Numbered from the stretch's first letter, positions 42,812-52,539 are shown. The stretch is 64,000 nucleotides of DNA from Jannaschia sp. CCS1 (GCF_000013565.1 NC_007802.1:434001-498000); one strand, 5' to 3'. The notes: generated by a model from the sequence alone, not told the origin. Translations and numbers: made by a program.

Positions 42812-45364
42812 TCAGAACTGATCCAGAAGGCGGCGCAGGTAATCCCGCTCGATCTCGGGGCGAGTCTGTTCGGCGGCGCGGTCCCGCAGCAGGTCCAGCA
42901 ACTCACGCGCCCGTTCGCGGGCATCCACACCATCGCCCAAACCATCCTCGTCCGAGCCAAGCGCGCCATTGTTTCCGGCTTGCCGACCCAGCGGATCCTG
43001 CATCGGACGGCTTTCGGCCATATTGCCCTCGGCTGGCCCTTGGCCCGGTTCTGCGCCCTGTTCCTGGGCCAGCGCCTCACTGAGTTGCGTCATACCTTCG
43101 CGGAGGGCTTCCATCGCCTCGGACTGAAGATCCAACGCCTCGGCGATACCGCCACGCTCCAGCGCTTCGGCGGCCTCATCCATGGCGCGACCCGCACCGT
43201 CGAGCTGCTCCAGCGCTTCGTCACCCGCTTCCGTGCCGGTGCCGGGAAGGCGGCGGGCCTGCTCTTCGAGCTGACGCAGCAATTCCTGCTGCCGTTCCGC
43301 AAGGGACCCCTGGCCGCTATCACCACCCGCGATGTCACCGGGGTTCTGGCCCTCCTGGCCTGGCTGGTTGCCCTGGGGCGCATTGCCCTGTTGTTCGCTC
43401 TGCTGGCCGGGGCGGTTGGGGTTGAACTGATCCTGTAGTTCCTGGAACGAATCGTCGCTCAATTCCTGCTGCCCGCGCAGGGTCTCTTGCAGGCCTTCCA
43501 TGGCCTCCTGTCCGGGCGTCTGGGGGCCATCACCACCGCCTTCGCCCTGGGTGATTTCCATGTTTTCCAGCATCTCCTGCAAGGCCTGAAGCATCTCCAT
43601 CGCCTCGGCCATGCGGCCTTCCTGCATCAGCTCTTCGATCCGGCGCAGCATCTCGTCGAGATCCGCGTTTGACATCTCCTGGCGCTCGCCCTCGTCGGGT
43701 TGGTCGGTGTCGTCGCCAAACTCGGTATTATCGGCGAGCTCCTGCATGTACTCGTCCATCGCCTCGCGCATTTCCTGCATCAGCTGCGCGATTTCCTCAT
43801 CCGATGCGCCCTGGCGCATGGCCTCTTCCAGCCGCTCCTGCGCACGGCGAAGGCGCTCCAACGCGCTGTCGAGATCGCCGAATTCCAACTCAAGCGCGGC
43901 ATTCCAGAGGATTTCGGCAACATCTTCCTGCGTCTCGAAGGAAATCATATCAATGGCCGCTTCCAACCGTTGAATGGCGGAGCGAAGGCCAAGATAGACG
44001 CCTTCCTCAAGCCCGTCTTCAGGCCGGTGGGTCAGCGCCCGCAGAAGGCGCGCGGACCGGGTCGCATTCTCCCGGTTCCACAGGATATCGCGCCGCATCT
44101 CGATCAGCGCATTGGCGAGGGGATCGAAGAAGCGTTGACCGGGCAGGCGGGCCACGTCGTAGGATACGGTCGCGATTTGGCCTGCGTCGTCCGTGACGGT
44201 CAGGGTCAGCGTGACCGGCAGGTTGGCGAAGGGATGTTCAGACAGGTCTTCCAGCACGACTTCAGTGAATTCATCACGGTTGCCGCGGAAGGGCATCGGC
44301 AGGTCAAGCACCACCGGCTCGCGGGGTTCGGGATCGACGGCAAGGCCAAAACGGCGGTCAGCCGCCACAGGGTTCAGGCGGATCGTGGCGGTGCCGGAGC
44401 GAACGCCATAGTCATCGCTGGCAGTGAAGCTGAACTGCATGGCGCTGGGGGGCTCGCCCTCCACCTCGCCCTCAAGCGCAACGGTGGGTGGCTGATCGGG
44501 GCGCACGGCCACCTGCCATTCACGACCGCCGGGGCCATCCACGGCCAGCGTGCCGCCGCGTTCCATCGTCACGGTTTGGGCATATGCGCCATCGTCCAGC
44601 TCGGGCACAGGGCCGATGTCGGTGCGCAGCGTGATTTCACCGGGCGCGCCATACGCCCGCAATGTGATGTCAGAACCCAACGGAGCCTCAAACGTGTCGG
44701 CGGTGATATCGTTGAGGTAAAGCGATGGCAGGCCGGTGTAGATCGGCGGCTCCACCCAGCCTTCCCAGGATGGTCCGGCGGCAGCCGTGGCAGCACCCGG
44801 GCCAAGCGGAACCTCGCCCACTTCGGTGACGCGGGACAGCCCACCGAAGAGCAGCGCCATGGCGATCGCGGTCACGCCGATGTAGCGCAGAGCGTAGGGA
44901 TCGTTGCGGGAGACGCGCAGATCGGGTTGCGGCGCGCGGGCTGACGCGGCGCGGTTGGCCATGCGCGCCACATGCACAGCCCAGACCGATTGGCTGGCCG
45001 GATCGCTGCCGCCGACAGCGGGCGTGTCCAGCAAAGTGGTGATGGGCCGGCCTGGCATTGTGGCGTCGAGCCGTTCCAATGCGTCTTGATGAGACGGCAT
45101 CTTGAAGCGACGGATTCCCACAAACACCAACACGACAAGGGCCAGTGAAACAAGGGCCAGACCGGACCAAACCGTTGTCGGGCTGGCAAGGGTGCCCGTA
45201 CCAAACGCGAGGGCCGCGAAGGCCACGAAGGCCAGCGTCCAGACCGGCCAGAAGGCACGCACGAACCGCTCCGCCGCCATGCCAAGACGGGTCAGCCGCA
45301 GCGGCCAGATCAGCCACCTGATCGCGTCAGTTTTTGGCCCGGTATTGGCGTTGTCCTCGGTCAT
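42812..45364 (-). CDS. TIGR02302/DUF4175 family large membrane protein
   Basis: The 850-residue protein has two N-terminal membrane helices (ERFVRAFWPVWTLAFVAFAA and VSLALVVLVFVGI), a third near residue 160, a beta-rich region with Ig-like features (EGEPPSAMQFSFTASDDYGV), and a C-terminal half of methionine-, glutamate- and glutamine-rich helices with proline/glutamine linkers, ending RPEIERDYLRRLLDQF. It is an alphaproteobacterial family of unknown role, usually found with lysA, as here. A long frame on the opposite strand is an artefact. Confidence 0.85.
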   Translation of the reverse strand: MTEDNANTGPKTDAIRWLIWPLRLTRLGMAAERFVRAFWPVWTLAFVAFAALAFGTGTLASPTTVWSGLALVSLALVVLVFVGIRRFKMPSHQDALERLDATMPGRPITTLLDTPAVGGSDPASQSVWAVHVARMANRAASARAPQPDLRVSRNDPYALRYIGVTAIAMALLFGGLSRVTEVGEVPLGPGAATAAAGPSWEGWVEPPIYTGLPSLYLNDITADTFEAPLGSDITLRAYGAPGEITLRTDIGPVPELDDGAYAQTVTMERGGTLAVDGPGGREWQVAVRPDQPPTVALEGEVEGEPPSAMQFSFTASDDYGVRSGTATIRLNPVAADRRFGLAVDPEPREPVVLDLPMPFRGNRDEFTEVVLEDLSEHPFANLPVTLTLTVTDDAGQIATVSYDVARLPGQRFFDPLANALIEMRRDILWNRENATRSARLLRALTHRPEDGLEEGVYLGLRSAIQRLEAAIDMISFETQEDVAEILWNAALELEFGDLDSALERLRRAQERLEEAMRQGASDEEIAQLMQEMREAMDEYMQELADNTEFGDDTDQPDEGERQEMSNADLDEMLRRIEELMQEGRMAEAMEMLQALQEMLENMEITQGEGGGDGPQTPGQEAMEGLQETLRGQQELSDDSFQELQDQFNPNRPGQQSEQQGNAPQGNQPGQEGQNPGDIAGGDSGQGSLAERQQELLRQLEEQARRLPGTGTEAGDEALEQLDGAGRAMDEAAEALERGGIAEALDLQSEAMEALREGMTQLSEALAQEQGAEPGQGPAEGNMAESRPMQDPLGRQAGNNGALGSDEDGLGDGVDARERARELLDLLRDRAAEQTRPEIERDYLRRLLDQF

Positions 45365-45395
45365 GTGGGTCCATCTGCCAGGGCGCCAGCGCGCA

Positions 45396-46661
45396 CTACA
45401 TCCATTGGGGGAGTGTATCGCGGTTTATCATGTCGTCAAACGATGGACGCGCGCGGATGACGGCGAATTGATCGCCATTCACCAGAACCTCCGGGATGAG
45501 AGGCCGTGTGTTGTATTCCGACGACATCACCGCGCCGTAGGCACCGGCGGAGCGGAAGGCGATCAGATCGGCCTCTTTGACGGGCGGCAGATCGCGCTGC
45601 TTGGCGAAGGTGTCGCCGCTTTCGCAGACCGGCCCGACGATATCATAGGGCGATTGTTCAGCGCCGGGCGCGGGCTCCACCACCGGAATGATGTCGTGAT
45701 ACGCGCCGTACATGGCGGGGCGGATCAGGTCGTTCATCGCCGCATCGAGGATCAAGAAATCTCTGTCTTCTCCGTGCTTTACGTAGATAGTTGAGGCCAC
45801 CAGAAGCCCCGCGTTCCCGGAAATCAGACGCCCCGGTTCAATCTCGATCTCACAGCCCAGATGACCGACGGTGCGCTTGATGACCTCCCCATATTCAATC
45901 GGCAGAGGCGGCGCGGAGTTGGAACGCTCATAGGGGATGCCAAGCCCGCCGCCGAGATCGAGCCGGGTAATGGTATGGCCATCTTCGCGCAGTTGTTCGG
46001 TCAGTTCTGCGACTTTGGCATAGGCGATCTCAAAAGGTTCCAGATCGGTCAGTTGGCTCCCGATATGGACATCGATTCCAATGACTTGCAGTCCGGGAAG
46101 GGAGGCGGCGAGGGCGTAGACCTCCCGCGCACGGGCAATCGGGATGCCGAACTTGTCCTCCTTCCGGCCCGTGGCGATCTTGGCGTGGGTCTTCGCATCC
46201 ACATCCGGGTTCACGCGCACGGTGATGGGGACGGTGACGCCGAGCGCGGTGGCAACGCGGGATAAGCGGTGCATCTCCGGTTCCGATTCCACGTTGAACT
46301 GACGGATGCCGCCATTCAGCGCCAGGCGCATTTCATCTTCGGTCTTACCGATGCCGGAAAAGACGATCTTGTCACCCGGCACGCCCGCCGCCTTGGCGCG
46401 CAAATACTCCCCGCCAGACACCACATCCATCCCCGCGCCGAGCATGGCCATATGGGACAGAACTGCTTGATTTGAATTGCTTTTCACCGCAAAGCAGATG
46501 AGGTGATCCATACCCCCCAGCGCCTCTTCAAACAGCTGAAAGTGGCGCGTAAGGGTGGCGGTGGAATAGACGTAGAAGGGCGTGCCGACGCTGGCGGCGA
46601 TGTCGGCCACGGGCACATCTTCGGCGTGGAGCGCGCCGTTCTTGTAGAGAAAATGATCCAT
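45396..46661 (-). CDS. lysA: Diaminopimelate decarboxylase
   Basis: The 421-residue PLP enzyme makes L-lysine from meso-diaminopimelate. K60 of CFAVKSNSN binds PLP, followed by GAGMDVVSGGEYLRAKAAGV, the phosphate-binding LDLGGGLGIPY and the substrate cysteine in GPVCESGDTFAKQRDLP. Length is typical. It is 31 bases upstream of the TIGR02302 gene in one direction and divergent from the quinone reductase gene. argH, the usual upstream partner in related genomes, is at 61 kb instead. Confidence 0.95.
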   Translation of the reverse strand: MDHFLYKNGALHAEDVPVADIAASVGTPFYVYSTATLTRHFQLFEEALGGMDHLICFAVKSNSNQAVLSHMAMLGAGMDVVSGGEYLRAKAAGVPGDKIVFSGIGKTEDEMRLALNGGIRQFNVESEPEMHRLSRVATALGVTVPITVRVNPDVDAKTHAKIATGRKEDKFGIPIARAREVYALAASLPGLQVIGIDVHIGSQLTDLEPFEIAYAKVAELTEQLREDGHTITRLDLGGGLGIPYERSNSAPPLPIEYGEVIKRTVGHLGCEIEIEPGRLISGNAGLLVASTIYVKHGEDRDFLILDAAMNDLIRPAMYGAYHDIIPVVEPAPGAEQSPYDIVGPVCESGDTFAKQRDLPPVKEADLIAFRSAGAYGAVMSSEYNTRPLIPEVLVNGDQFAVIRARPSFDDMINRDTLPQWM

Positions 46662-46740
46662 GGCCCGCGCCCCTTATCGTCTTGCACGCGGCGACCTAGC
46701 ACCTATCCAATGGGGTTCAAAGCAATTCGGGGGAAATCCA

Positions 46741-47709
46741 ATGGCAAAGACGGCGATTATCGAGGCCCATGGCGGACCGGAGCAGTTGAAGATCGTGGAG
46801 CGGGACGTAGGAGAGCCCGGCGCCGGAGAGATCCGCATCCGCCACCATGCGGTCGGCCTGAATTTTATTGATTGTTATCAGAGATCTGGCTTGTATCCGA
46901 TGGAGCTTCCCCACGCCTTGGGCATGGAAGCCGCCGGTGTGGTGGAGGCCGTGGGCGATGGCGTGACCCATCTGGCTGTTGGCGACCGCGCCGCATATGC
47001 CTGCTCACCGCCCGGTGCCTATACCGAGGCGCGGGTGATGCCTGCCGCGCAGGTGTGTCCGCTGCCCGACGAGATCAGCTTTGAAGATGGCGCGGCGATG
47101 ATGCTTAAGGGTCTGACAACGCAATATCTTTTCCACCGCACGACCCCGATATCTAAAGGCGATACCGTGTTGTTTCACGCCGCCGCGGGGGGTGTTGGCC
47201 TGATCGCCTGCCAGTGGGCCCGCAGCGAAGGCATTCGCCTGATCGCCACGGCGGGCAGTGATGAGAAATGCACGCTGGCCGTGGAACATGGGGCAGATGT
47301 TTGCATCAATTACCGCGACGAGGATTGGGTCGCGAAGGTGAAAGACCTGACGGGCGGGGTCGATGTCGTCATGGATTCTGTCGGGGCGGATACGTTTGAA
47401 GGCTCTCTTGATTGCCTCAAGCCATTGGGATTCATGATTTCTTTCGGAAATGCATCCGGTCCCGTACCGCCGTTTGAACTGGCGACGCTGGCGCAGAAGG
47501 GGTCGTTGAAGATCACCCGACCGACGTTGTTCGCGCATATAGCGGACCACGCAAAGTGTCAGCAAATGGCGGCGGAGTTGTTTGAGAAGGTGACATCGGG
47601 CGCGGTGAAGATCCGCATTGATCAACGCTTCGCACTGGAGGATGTGGCCGAGGCGCACCGGACCTTGGAGGCGCGCAAAACGACCGGTCAGACGGTGCTG
47701 ATCCTCTGA
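46741..47709 (+). CDS. NADPH:quinone oxidoreductase (zeta-crystallin type MDR)
   Basis: The 322-residue zinc-free medium-chain reductase has the GroES-like N-terminal domain (GLNFIDCYQRSGLYPMELP, GMEAAGVVEAVGDGVT) and the Rossmann domain with HAAAGGVGLIACQWARSEG near residues 140-160. It reduces quinones to semiquinones with NADPH. The ATG at 46741 starts MAKTAIIEAHGG. It is divergent from lysA. A tandem repeat lies after its stop. Confidence 0.92.
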   Translation: MAKTAIIEAHGGPEQLKIVERDVGEPGAGEIRIRHHAVGLNFIDCYQRSGLYPMELPHALGMEAAGVVEAVGDGVTHLAVGDRAAYACSPPGAYTEARVMPAAQVCPLPDEISFEDGAAMMLKGLTTQYLFHRTTPISKGDTVLFHAAAGGVGLIACQWARSEGIRLIATAGSDEKCTLAVEHGADVCINYRDEDWVAKVKDLTGGVDVVMDSVGADTFEGSLDCLKPLGFMISFGNASGPVPPFELATLAQKGSLKITRPTLFAHIADHAKCQQMAAELFEKVTSGAVKIRIDQRFALEDVAEAHRTLEARKTTGQTVLIL

Positions 47710-47712
47710 CGG

Positions 47713-47734
47713 GGTATATCAATGGTATATCAAT
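47713..47734 (+). repeat. Exact 11-bp tandem repeat after the quinone reductase gene
   Basis: GGTATATCAAT occurs twice in direct succession (47713-47723 and 47724-47734), starting 3 bases after the stop codon and ending before a TTTCG stretch. It may be a slippage product or a weak protein-binding site in a convergent intergenic space. Confidence 0.5.
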
Positions 47735-47757
47735 TTCGTTAACGCGCTTGGCGGGGA

Positions 47758-48084
47758 TCATCCCGCCGCTCGTCCGCCACCCCGCTGGATCGTCAGCAGG
47801 AGGAGCGCAAGGGGCAGGCCCGCGCTGACACCGATCCCGAAGGTCACCGGCACGACCAGAAGCCAGAGCCAGGCCCGTTTCGTGACCACTTCATAAGCGA
47901 CCCAAACCATCAGCGCGATCGCGGCAATCGTCAGGTCCCAAGTAAGCGCTGTCGTCGCCTCATTCACGTACCAGGCGTCGATCATGGGGCCGAGGTCCCA
48001 CCCGTTCTCCTCAAACCAGGCGTAGAAATGGCGCCAGGGATAGTAGATGCCGGCGACGATGAGGGCGAGATAGATGATGCGCAT
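47758..48084 (-). CDS. DUF2834 family small membrane protein
   Basis: The 108-residue product has the DUF2834 pattern: YLALIVAGIYYPWRHFYAWF at the start, TWDLTIAAIALMVWVAYEVV in the middle and a final hydrophobic segment. Function is unknown. I take the ATG at 48084, because GGAG lies 8 bases before it; an ATG 6 codons upstream (48102) is also in frame and may even be part of the leader. It is convergent with the quinone reductase gene. Confidence 0.82.
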   Translation of the reverse strand: MRIIYLALIVAGIYYPWRHFYAWFEENGWDLGPMIDAWYVNEATTALTWDLTIAAIALMVWVAYEVVTKRAWLWLLVVPVTFGIGVSAGLPLALLLLTIQRGGGRAAG

Positions 48085-48259
48085 AATAGAAATCTCCTTC
48101 ATGGCGTGATCTAGCCCATTCCCAATCGCGTCAAATCGTCAGGCCAACCCCTTGTGCCACAGCGTCAGAATTGACCGGCCCAGACCGACACGCTAGGCCT
48201 TCTGGAACGCCATTTCCGGGGTCTATCGCACCCTGCCGACAGCCTTGAGGGAACCGCCT

Positions 48260-49906
48260 ATGTCCAAAATCGAACGCGAGAGCATGGAATACGACGTTGT
48301 CATCGTGGGTGCGGGCCCCGCTGGCCTGTCGGCGGCGATCCGGCTGAAACAGTTGGACGCGGAGCTGAATGTCGTCGTGTTGGAGAAGGGGTCCGAGGTG
48401 GGCGCGCATATCCTGTCGGGCGCGGTTCTGGACCCGGTTGGCCTGGATGCGCTGATCCCCGACTGGCAGGACAAGGGCGCGCCGCTGAATGTGCCGGTGA
48501 AGGACGACAACTTCTACATGTTGGGTGAGGCGGGCGGCATCCGTATCCCCAACTTCCCCATGCCGCCGCTGATGAACAACCACGGCAATTACATCGTTTC
48601 CATGGGCAACGTCTGTCGCTGGATGGCGGAGCAGGCCGAGGCGCTGGGGGTGGAGATCTTCCCCGGTATGGCGTGTTCGGAGCTGGTATATGGCGATAAC
48701 GGCGAAGTGCGGGGCGTCGTCGCGGGCGTGTTTGGATTGGAGGCCGACGGGTCCATCGGGGAAGGCACGGAGCCCGGTATGGAACTGCTTGGCAAGTACG
48801 TGTTCCTGTCCGAAGGCGTGCGCGGGAGCCTGAGCCAGGAGGTCATCGGGAAGTACAATCTTGCCACCGGATATGAGCCGCAGAAATACGGCCTCGGCAT
48901 GAAAGAGATCTGGGAGATTGATCCCGAAAAGCACCGTGAAGGCAGCGTGACCCACACGATGGGCTGGCCTCTGGGCAAGAACGCTGGCGGCGGCAGCTTT
49001 ATCTATCACCTTGAGAATAATCAGGTTTACGTGGGTTTCGTCGTTCACCTGAACTATAAGAACCCGCATCTGTTCCCTTACATGGAATTCCAGCGTTTCA
49101 AGCATCACCCGATGGTGGCGGAGCTTCTGAAGGGCGGAAAGCGCATCGCATACGGTGCCCGCGCCATCACCGAAGGCGGCTATCAGTCCATGTGCAAGAT
49201 GGTGGCCCCCGGCGTGGCGTTGCTGGGCTGTTCCGTGGGCATGGTTAACGTGCCGCGCATCAAGGGCAACCACAACGCGATGCTGTCCGGTAAGGCAGCG
49301 GCGGAGGCGGCATATGCTGCGATCCAGGACGGTCGGGCGTCCGACGAATTGTCCGATTATGAGATTGAAGTGCGCGAAGGGGCTATCGGTCAGGACCTGA
49401 AAAAGGTGCGCAATGTCAAGCCGATGTGGTCGCAGAAAGGCCTTGTGGCCTCGCTGGCGTTTGGCGGTCTGGACATGTGGACCAACACGCTTGGCTTCAG
49501 CCTGTTTGGCACGATGAAGCACGGCAAGACGGATGCAGACGCGACCGAGAAGGCCGCACGCTGGAACCCGATTGAGTATCCGAAACCCGATGGTGTGCTG
49601 TCCTTTGATCGGCTGACCAACGTCGCCTTCTCCTTCACCAACCATGAGGAAAGCCAACCCGCACACCTGCGGTTGCGCGACAGCACCGTGCCCGTTGCGG
49701 TGAACCTGCCAGATTATGCGGGCCCGTCGCAAAGGTACTGCCCGGCGGGGGTTTATGAGTTCGTGAAGGATGGGGACGACGACAAGTTCGTGATCAACTT
49801 CCAGAACTGCGTTCACTGCAAGACCTGTGACATCAAGGACCCGTCCCAGAACATCCACTGGACGGTGCCCCAGGGCGGTGACGGGCCGAATTACCCCAAC
49901 ATGTGA
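48260..49906 (+). CDS. Electron transfer flavoprotein-ubiquinone oxidoreductase
   Basis: The 548-residue ETF-QO passes electrons from ETF, and so from acyl-CoA and related dehydrogenases, to the quinone pool. It has FAD motif VVIVGAGPAGLSAAIRLKQ, the amphipathic membrane-contact stretch near residues 200-250 and the C-terminal [4Fe-4S] cysteines in RYCPAGVYEF and NCVHCKTCDIKD. The ATG at 48260 begins MSKIERESMEYD. It stands alone; etfAB is not in the window. Confidence 0.95.
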   Translation: MSKIERESMEYDVVIVGAGPAGLSAAIRLKQLDAELNVVVLEKGSEVGAHILSGAVLDPVGLDALIPDWQDKGAPLNVPVKDDNFYMLGEAGGIRIPNFPMPPLMNNHGNYIVSMGNVCRWMAEQAEALGVEIFPGMACSELVYGDNGEVRGVVAGVFGLEADGSIGEGTEPGMELLGKYVFLSEGVRGSLSQEVIGKYNLATGYEPQKYGLGMKEIWEIDPEKHREGSVTHTMGWPLGKNAGGGSFIYHLENNQVYVGFVVHLNYKNPHLFPYMEFQRFKHHPMVAELLKGGKRIAYGARAITEGGYQSMCKMVAPGVALLGCSVGMVNVPRIKGNHNAMLSGKAAAEAAYAAIQDGRASDELSDYEIEVREGAIGQDLKKVRNVKPMWSQKGLVASLAFGGLDMWTNTLGFSLFGTMKHGKTDADATEKAARWNPIEYPKPDGVLSFDRLTNVAFSFTNHEESQPAHLRLRDSTVPVAVNLPDYAGPSQRYCPAGVYEFVKDGDDDKFVINFQNCVHCKTCDIKDPSQNIHWTVPQGGDGPNYPNM

Positions 49907-49919
49907 CGTCCGCTGCGGT

Positions 49920-49945
49920 CGCCCCCCGCGATATCGTGAGGGGCG
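49920..49945 (+). terminator. Hairpin after the ETF-QO gene
   Basis: CGCCCC (49920-49925) pairs with GGGGCG (49940-49945) around CCGCGATATCGTGA, 13 bases after the ETF-QO stop. The tail AAAGATTG has no T-run, so it is a weak terminator candidate. Confidence 0.3.
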
Positions 49946-50008
49946 AAAGATTGCCCTTCCCACACGTGCGCCCTAGTCTCTGGCAAAACCGCCTCTGAGG
50001 AGAGCTTG

Positions 50009-51709
50009 ATGCGTGTGACACGACCAATTTTTGCCCTTGCCCTGGCGGCGTTGATTTCGCCGCTCACGGCCCCGGGATCGGCCCAGGCTGACAGTCTGGC
50101 AGGGGCGTATCTTGCGGGCCGCTCGGCCGCGATCACCGGTGATCATGCGCAGGCGGCGACGTATTTTGACCGCGCGATACAGCTTGATCCCGGCAACGCC
50201 TTTCTGGTGAGCAATTCGGTCTTTGCCCATGCTTCCCTGGGGGAGTGGGCGGCGGCAGCGGAGGTTGCAGAAGGTCTGCCGGACGGAGCCGAGGGGCAGG
50301 AGCTGGTCGCCCTGGTCGACTTTGTGCGCCACGTTTCGGAAGATCGTTTGCAAGAGGCCATTGATATGATCGAGGCCGGGGACGGTCCCGGTCCGCTGGC
50401 CGATGATCTGGCCCGCGCCTGGCTGACCTTTGGACAGGGCGACATGTCCGGCGCGGTCGACACGTTTGAGGCGCTGGCGTCCGAGCGTGGGCTGGAAGAG
50501 CTGGCCGCGCTGCATCTGGCCCTGGCGCGGGCAGCCGTGGGCGATTTTGAGGCCGCGCATGAGATCCTGTCCGGCGGAACCGGTGTCCAGATCTCCAACA
50601 CCGAACGGGTGGTGCGCGCGCGTGCCGTCGTCATGTTGCAACTGGATATGCGGGCCGAGGCGCTGGACCTGCTGGACGGCTATACCCAGGCCGTGCCGGA
50701 CCCGGGCCTTCTGGCGTTGCAGGCGCGTGTCGGCTCTGGCGAGGATGTGCCGTATGACTTTGTGAACACCGCCCAGGATGGCGTGGCCGAGGTGTTTTTC
50801 ACCGTGGCGCAACTGCTGGCGGGGGACCGCAACACAACGTTGCCGCTGCTGATGGCGCAGGCTGCGCGCGGGATCGACCCGGATCATACCGACGCCATGG
50901 TCCTGGCCGGAGAGTTCATGGGCGCGACCGAGCAATTTCAGCTGGCCGCCGCAACCTACGGCGAGGTTCCCGAAGACGATCCGAACTACATCGAGGCCCA
51001 GATGGGCCGAGCCGAAGCGCTGGAATCTCTGGGCCAGGAAGAGGAGGCGATCGGCATTCTGGCGGACCTCGCCGCCGCGCGCCCGGACCTGGCCTCCGTG
51101 CAAGCCGCCTATGGCGATATCCTGCGGCGTGATGAGCAGTTTGAGGGGGCGATTGAGGCGTATACGGCGGTCCTTGACCTCGTGGATGCGGACCAGCCCC
51201 GCTATTGGTTCATCCACTATGCGCGCGCGATCAGCTACCACCAGACGGACAATTGGGATCCGGCAGAGGCTGACTTCCGGCGCGCATTGGAGTTGAACCC
51301 TGAACAACCCAACGTGTTGAACTATCTGGGCTATTCGCTGGTCGAACAGCGCCGCAACTTCGATGAGGCCTTGGGCATGATCCAGCGCGCCGTCGCGGCC
51401 CGGCCCGAAAGCGGCTACATTATCGACAGCCTCGGATGGGTTTATTACCGCCTTGGCCGTTTCGAGGAGGCCGTGGCACCTATGGAACGTGCGGTTGAGC
51501 TTGAGCCCAACGATCCCATCGTCAACGATCATCTGGGCGACGTCTATTGGGTCAATGGCCGGTACCGCGAGGCGGAGTTCCAGTGGCACCGCGCGTTGTC
51601 TTTTGATCCCGAGGAGGAGGACGCCGTGCGGATCCGGCGCAAGCTGGAAGTCGGCCTTGACGTTGTGCTGGAGGAAGAAGGCGGCGTGGGCGTTCTGGAA
51701 GAAGAGTGA
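50009..51709 (+). CDS. Secreted tetratricopeptide-repeat protein
   Basis: The 566-residue protein has a cleavable signal (MRVTRPIFALALAALISPLT to AQA, near residue 27) and many TPR-type helices, with clear units at AAITGDHAQAATYFDRAIQL, QFEGAIEAYTAVLDL, DNWDPAEADFRRALELNP, GRFEEAVAPMERAVELEP and GRYREAEFQWHRALSFDP. It should be a periplasmic scaffold for protein or envelope complexes. GAGGAGAG precedes the ATG at 50009. It overlaps ispE by GTGA, giving a conserved TPR-ispE pair. Confidence 0.85.
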   Translation: MRVTRPIFALALAALISPLTAPGSAQADSLAGAYLAGRSAAITGDHAQAATYFDRAIQLDPGNAFLVSNSVFAHASLGEWAAAAEVAEGLPDGAEGQELVALVDFVRHVSEDRLQEAIDMIEAGDGPGPLADDLARAWLTFGQGDMSGAVDTFEALASERGLEELAALHLALARAAVGDFEAAHEILSGGTGVQISNTERVVRARAVVMLQLDMRAEALDLLDGYTQAVPDPGLLALQARVGSGEDVPYDFVNTAQDGVAEVFFTVAQLLAGDRNTTLPLLMAQAARGIDPDHTDAMVLAGEFMGATEQFQLAAATYGEVPEDDPNYIEAQMGRAEALESLGQEEEAIGILADLAAARPDLASVQAAYGDILRRDEQFEGAIEAYTAVLDLVDADQPRYWFIHYARAISYHQTDNWDPAEADFRRALELNPEQPNVLNYLGYSLVEQRRNFDEALGMIQRAVAARPESGYIIDSLGWVYYRLGRFEEAVAPMERAVELEPNDPIVNDHLGDVYWVNGRYREAEFQWHRALSFDPEEEDAVRIRRKLEVGLDVVLEEEGGVGVLEEE

Positions 51710-52536
51710 GCGCCGCCACCTTCCGGGGATATGCGCCCGCCAAGGTCAACCTCGCGCTCCATGTGACGGGGCGGCGCGTTGATGGATATCATGAGCTGGA
51801 TAGTCTGGTCGTCTTCGCGGGTGTGGGGGACCGGCTGGAGATCGCGCCTGCCGATGCGTTGTCGTTGACGGTCACCGGGCCAAGGGCCGAAGGGGTGCCC
51901 GATGACGCGCGCAATCTGGTGTGGAAGGCTGCGGATTGGTTGGCCCCCGGGCGTGGCGCGGCGATGACCCTGGACAAGCATCTGCCCCATGCGGGTGGAA
52001 TTGGCGGCGGATCTGCCGATGCGGCCTGTGCGCTACGGGGGTTGGCCGAGATCTGGGACGTCGATGTGCCCGACGGGGCCGAGGCGCTTGGCGCGGACGT
52101 GCCCGTCTGCCTGCACGGACAGCCCGTTCGGATGCGCGGGATCGGCGATGTGCTGGATGCCGTGCCCCCGCTGCCGCCGATGTGGATCGTACTGGTCAAC
52201 GCAGGCGTCGAGGTGCCGACGGGGGCCGTCTTCAAGGCGATGGAGCGGGTGGACAATCCGCCGCTGCCCGCGCCCGCCTGGGATGGGTTCGACAGCTTCC
52301 TCGTGTGGCTAGAGCGGACCCGGAATGATATGGAATCCTCCGCGCGCAGCCAGGCCCCGGTGATCGGTATGGTGCTGGAACGCCTGCGCGCCCTTCCCGG
52401 ATGCCGGTTCACCCGGATGAGCGGGTCCGGCGGCACATGCTTTGGCCTGTTCGAGACCGAGATCGCCGCCCGCGATGCGGCCCTGGGTCTGCCCAAGCAC
52501 TGGTGGGTGACCTACGCGCCCGTCTTGAGGGCATAG
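51706..52536 (+). CDS. ispE: 4-diphosphocytidyl-2-C-methyl-D-erythritol kinase
   Basis: The 276-residue GHMP kinase phosphorylates CDP-methylerythritol in the non-mevalonate isoprenoid route. Landmarks: GYAPAKVNLALHVTGRRVDG, the phosphate loop HAGGIGGGSADAACAL and the C-terminal RMSGSGGTCFGLF. The GTG start at 51706 overlaps the TPR gene stop. It is followed by a polyprenyl synthase gene on the opposite strand, which would use the products of the same pathway. Confidence 0.95.
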   Translation: MSAATFRGYAPAKVNLALHVTGRRVDGYHELDSLVVFAGVGDRLEIAPADALSLTVTGPRAEGVPDDARNLVWKAADWLAPGRGAAMTLDKHLPHAGGIGGGSADAACALRGLAEIWDVDVPDGAEALGADVPVCLHGQPVRMRGIGDVLDAVPPLPPMWIVLVNAGVEVPTGAVFKAMERVDNPPLPAPAWDGFDSFLVWLERTRNDMESSARSQAPVIGMVLERLRALPGCRFTRMSGSGGTCFGLFETEIAARDAALGLPKHWWVTYAPVLRA

Positions 52537-52539
52537 CCC

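Noticed and set aside
43700-44944. A 414-codon plus-strand frame inside the TIGR02302 gene
   Set aside because: Antisense shadow of a repetitive coding region; no start context or family features.
48131-49963. A 610-codon minus-strand frame opposite ETF-QO
   Set aside because: ETF-QO has complete FAD and Fe-S motifs on the plus strand; the antisense frame is rich in H, R and Q without recognisable domains.
49973-51589. A 538-codon minus-strand frame opposite the TPR gene
   Set aside because: The plus-strand TPR protein has a signal peptide and regular repeats; the antisense frame has none.
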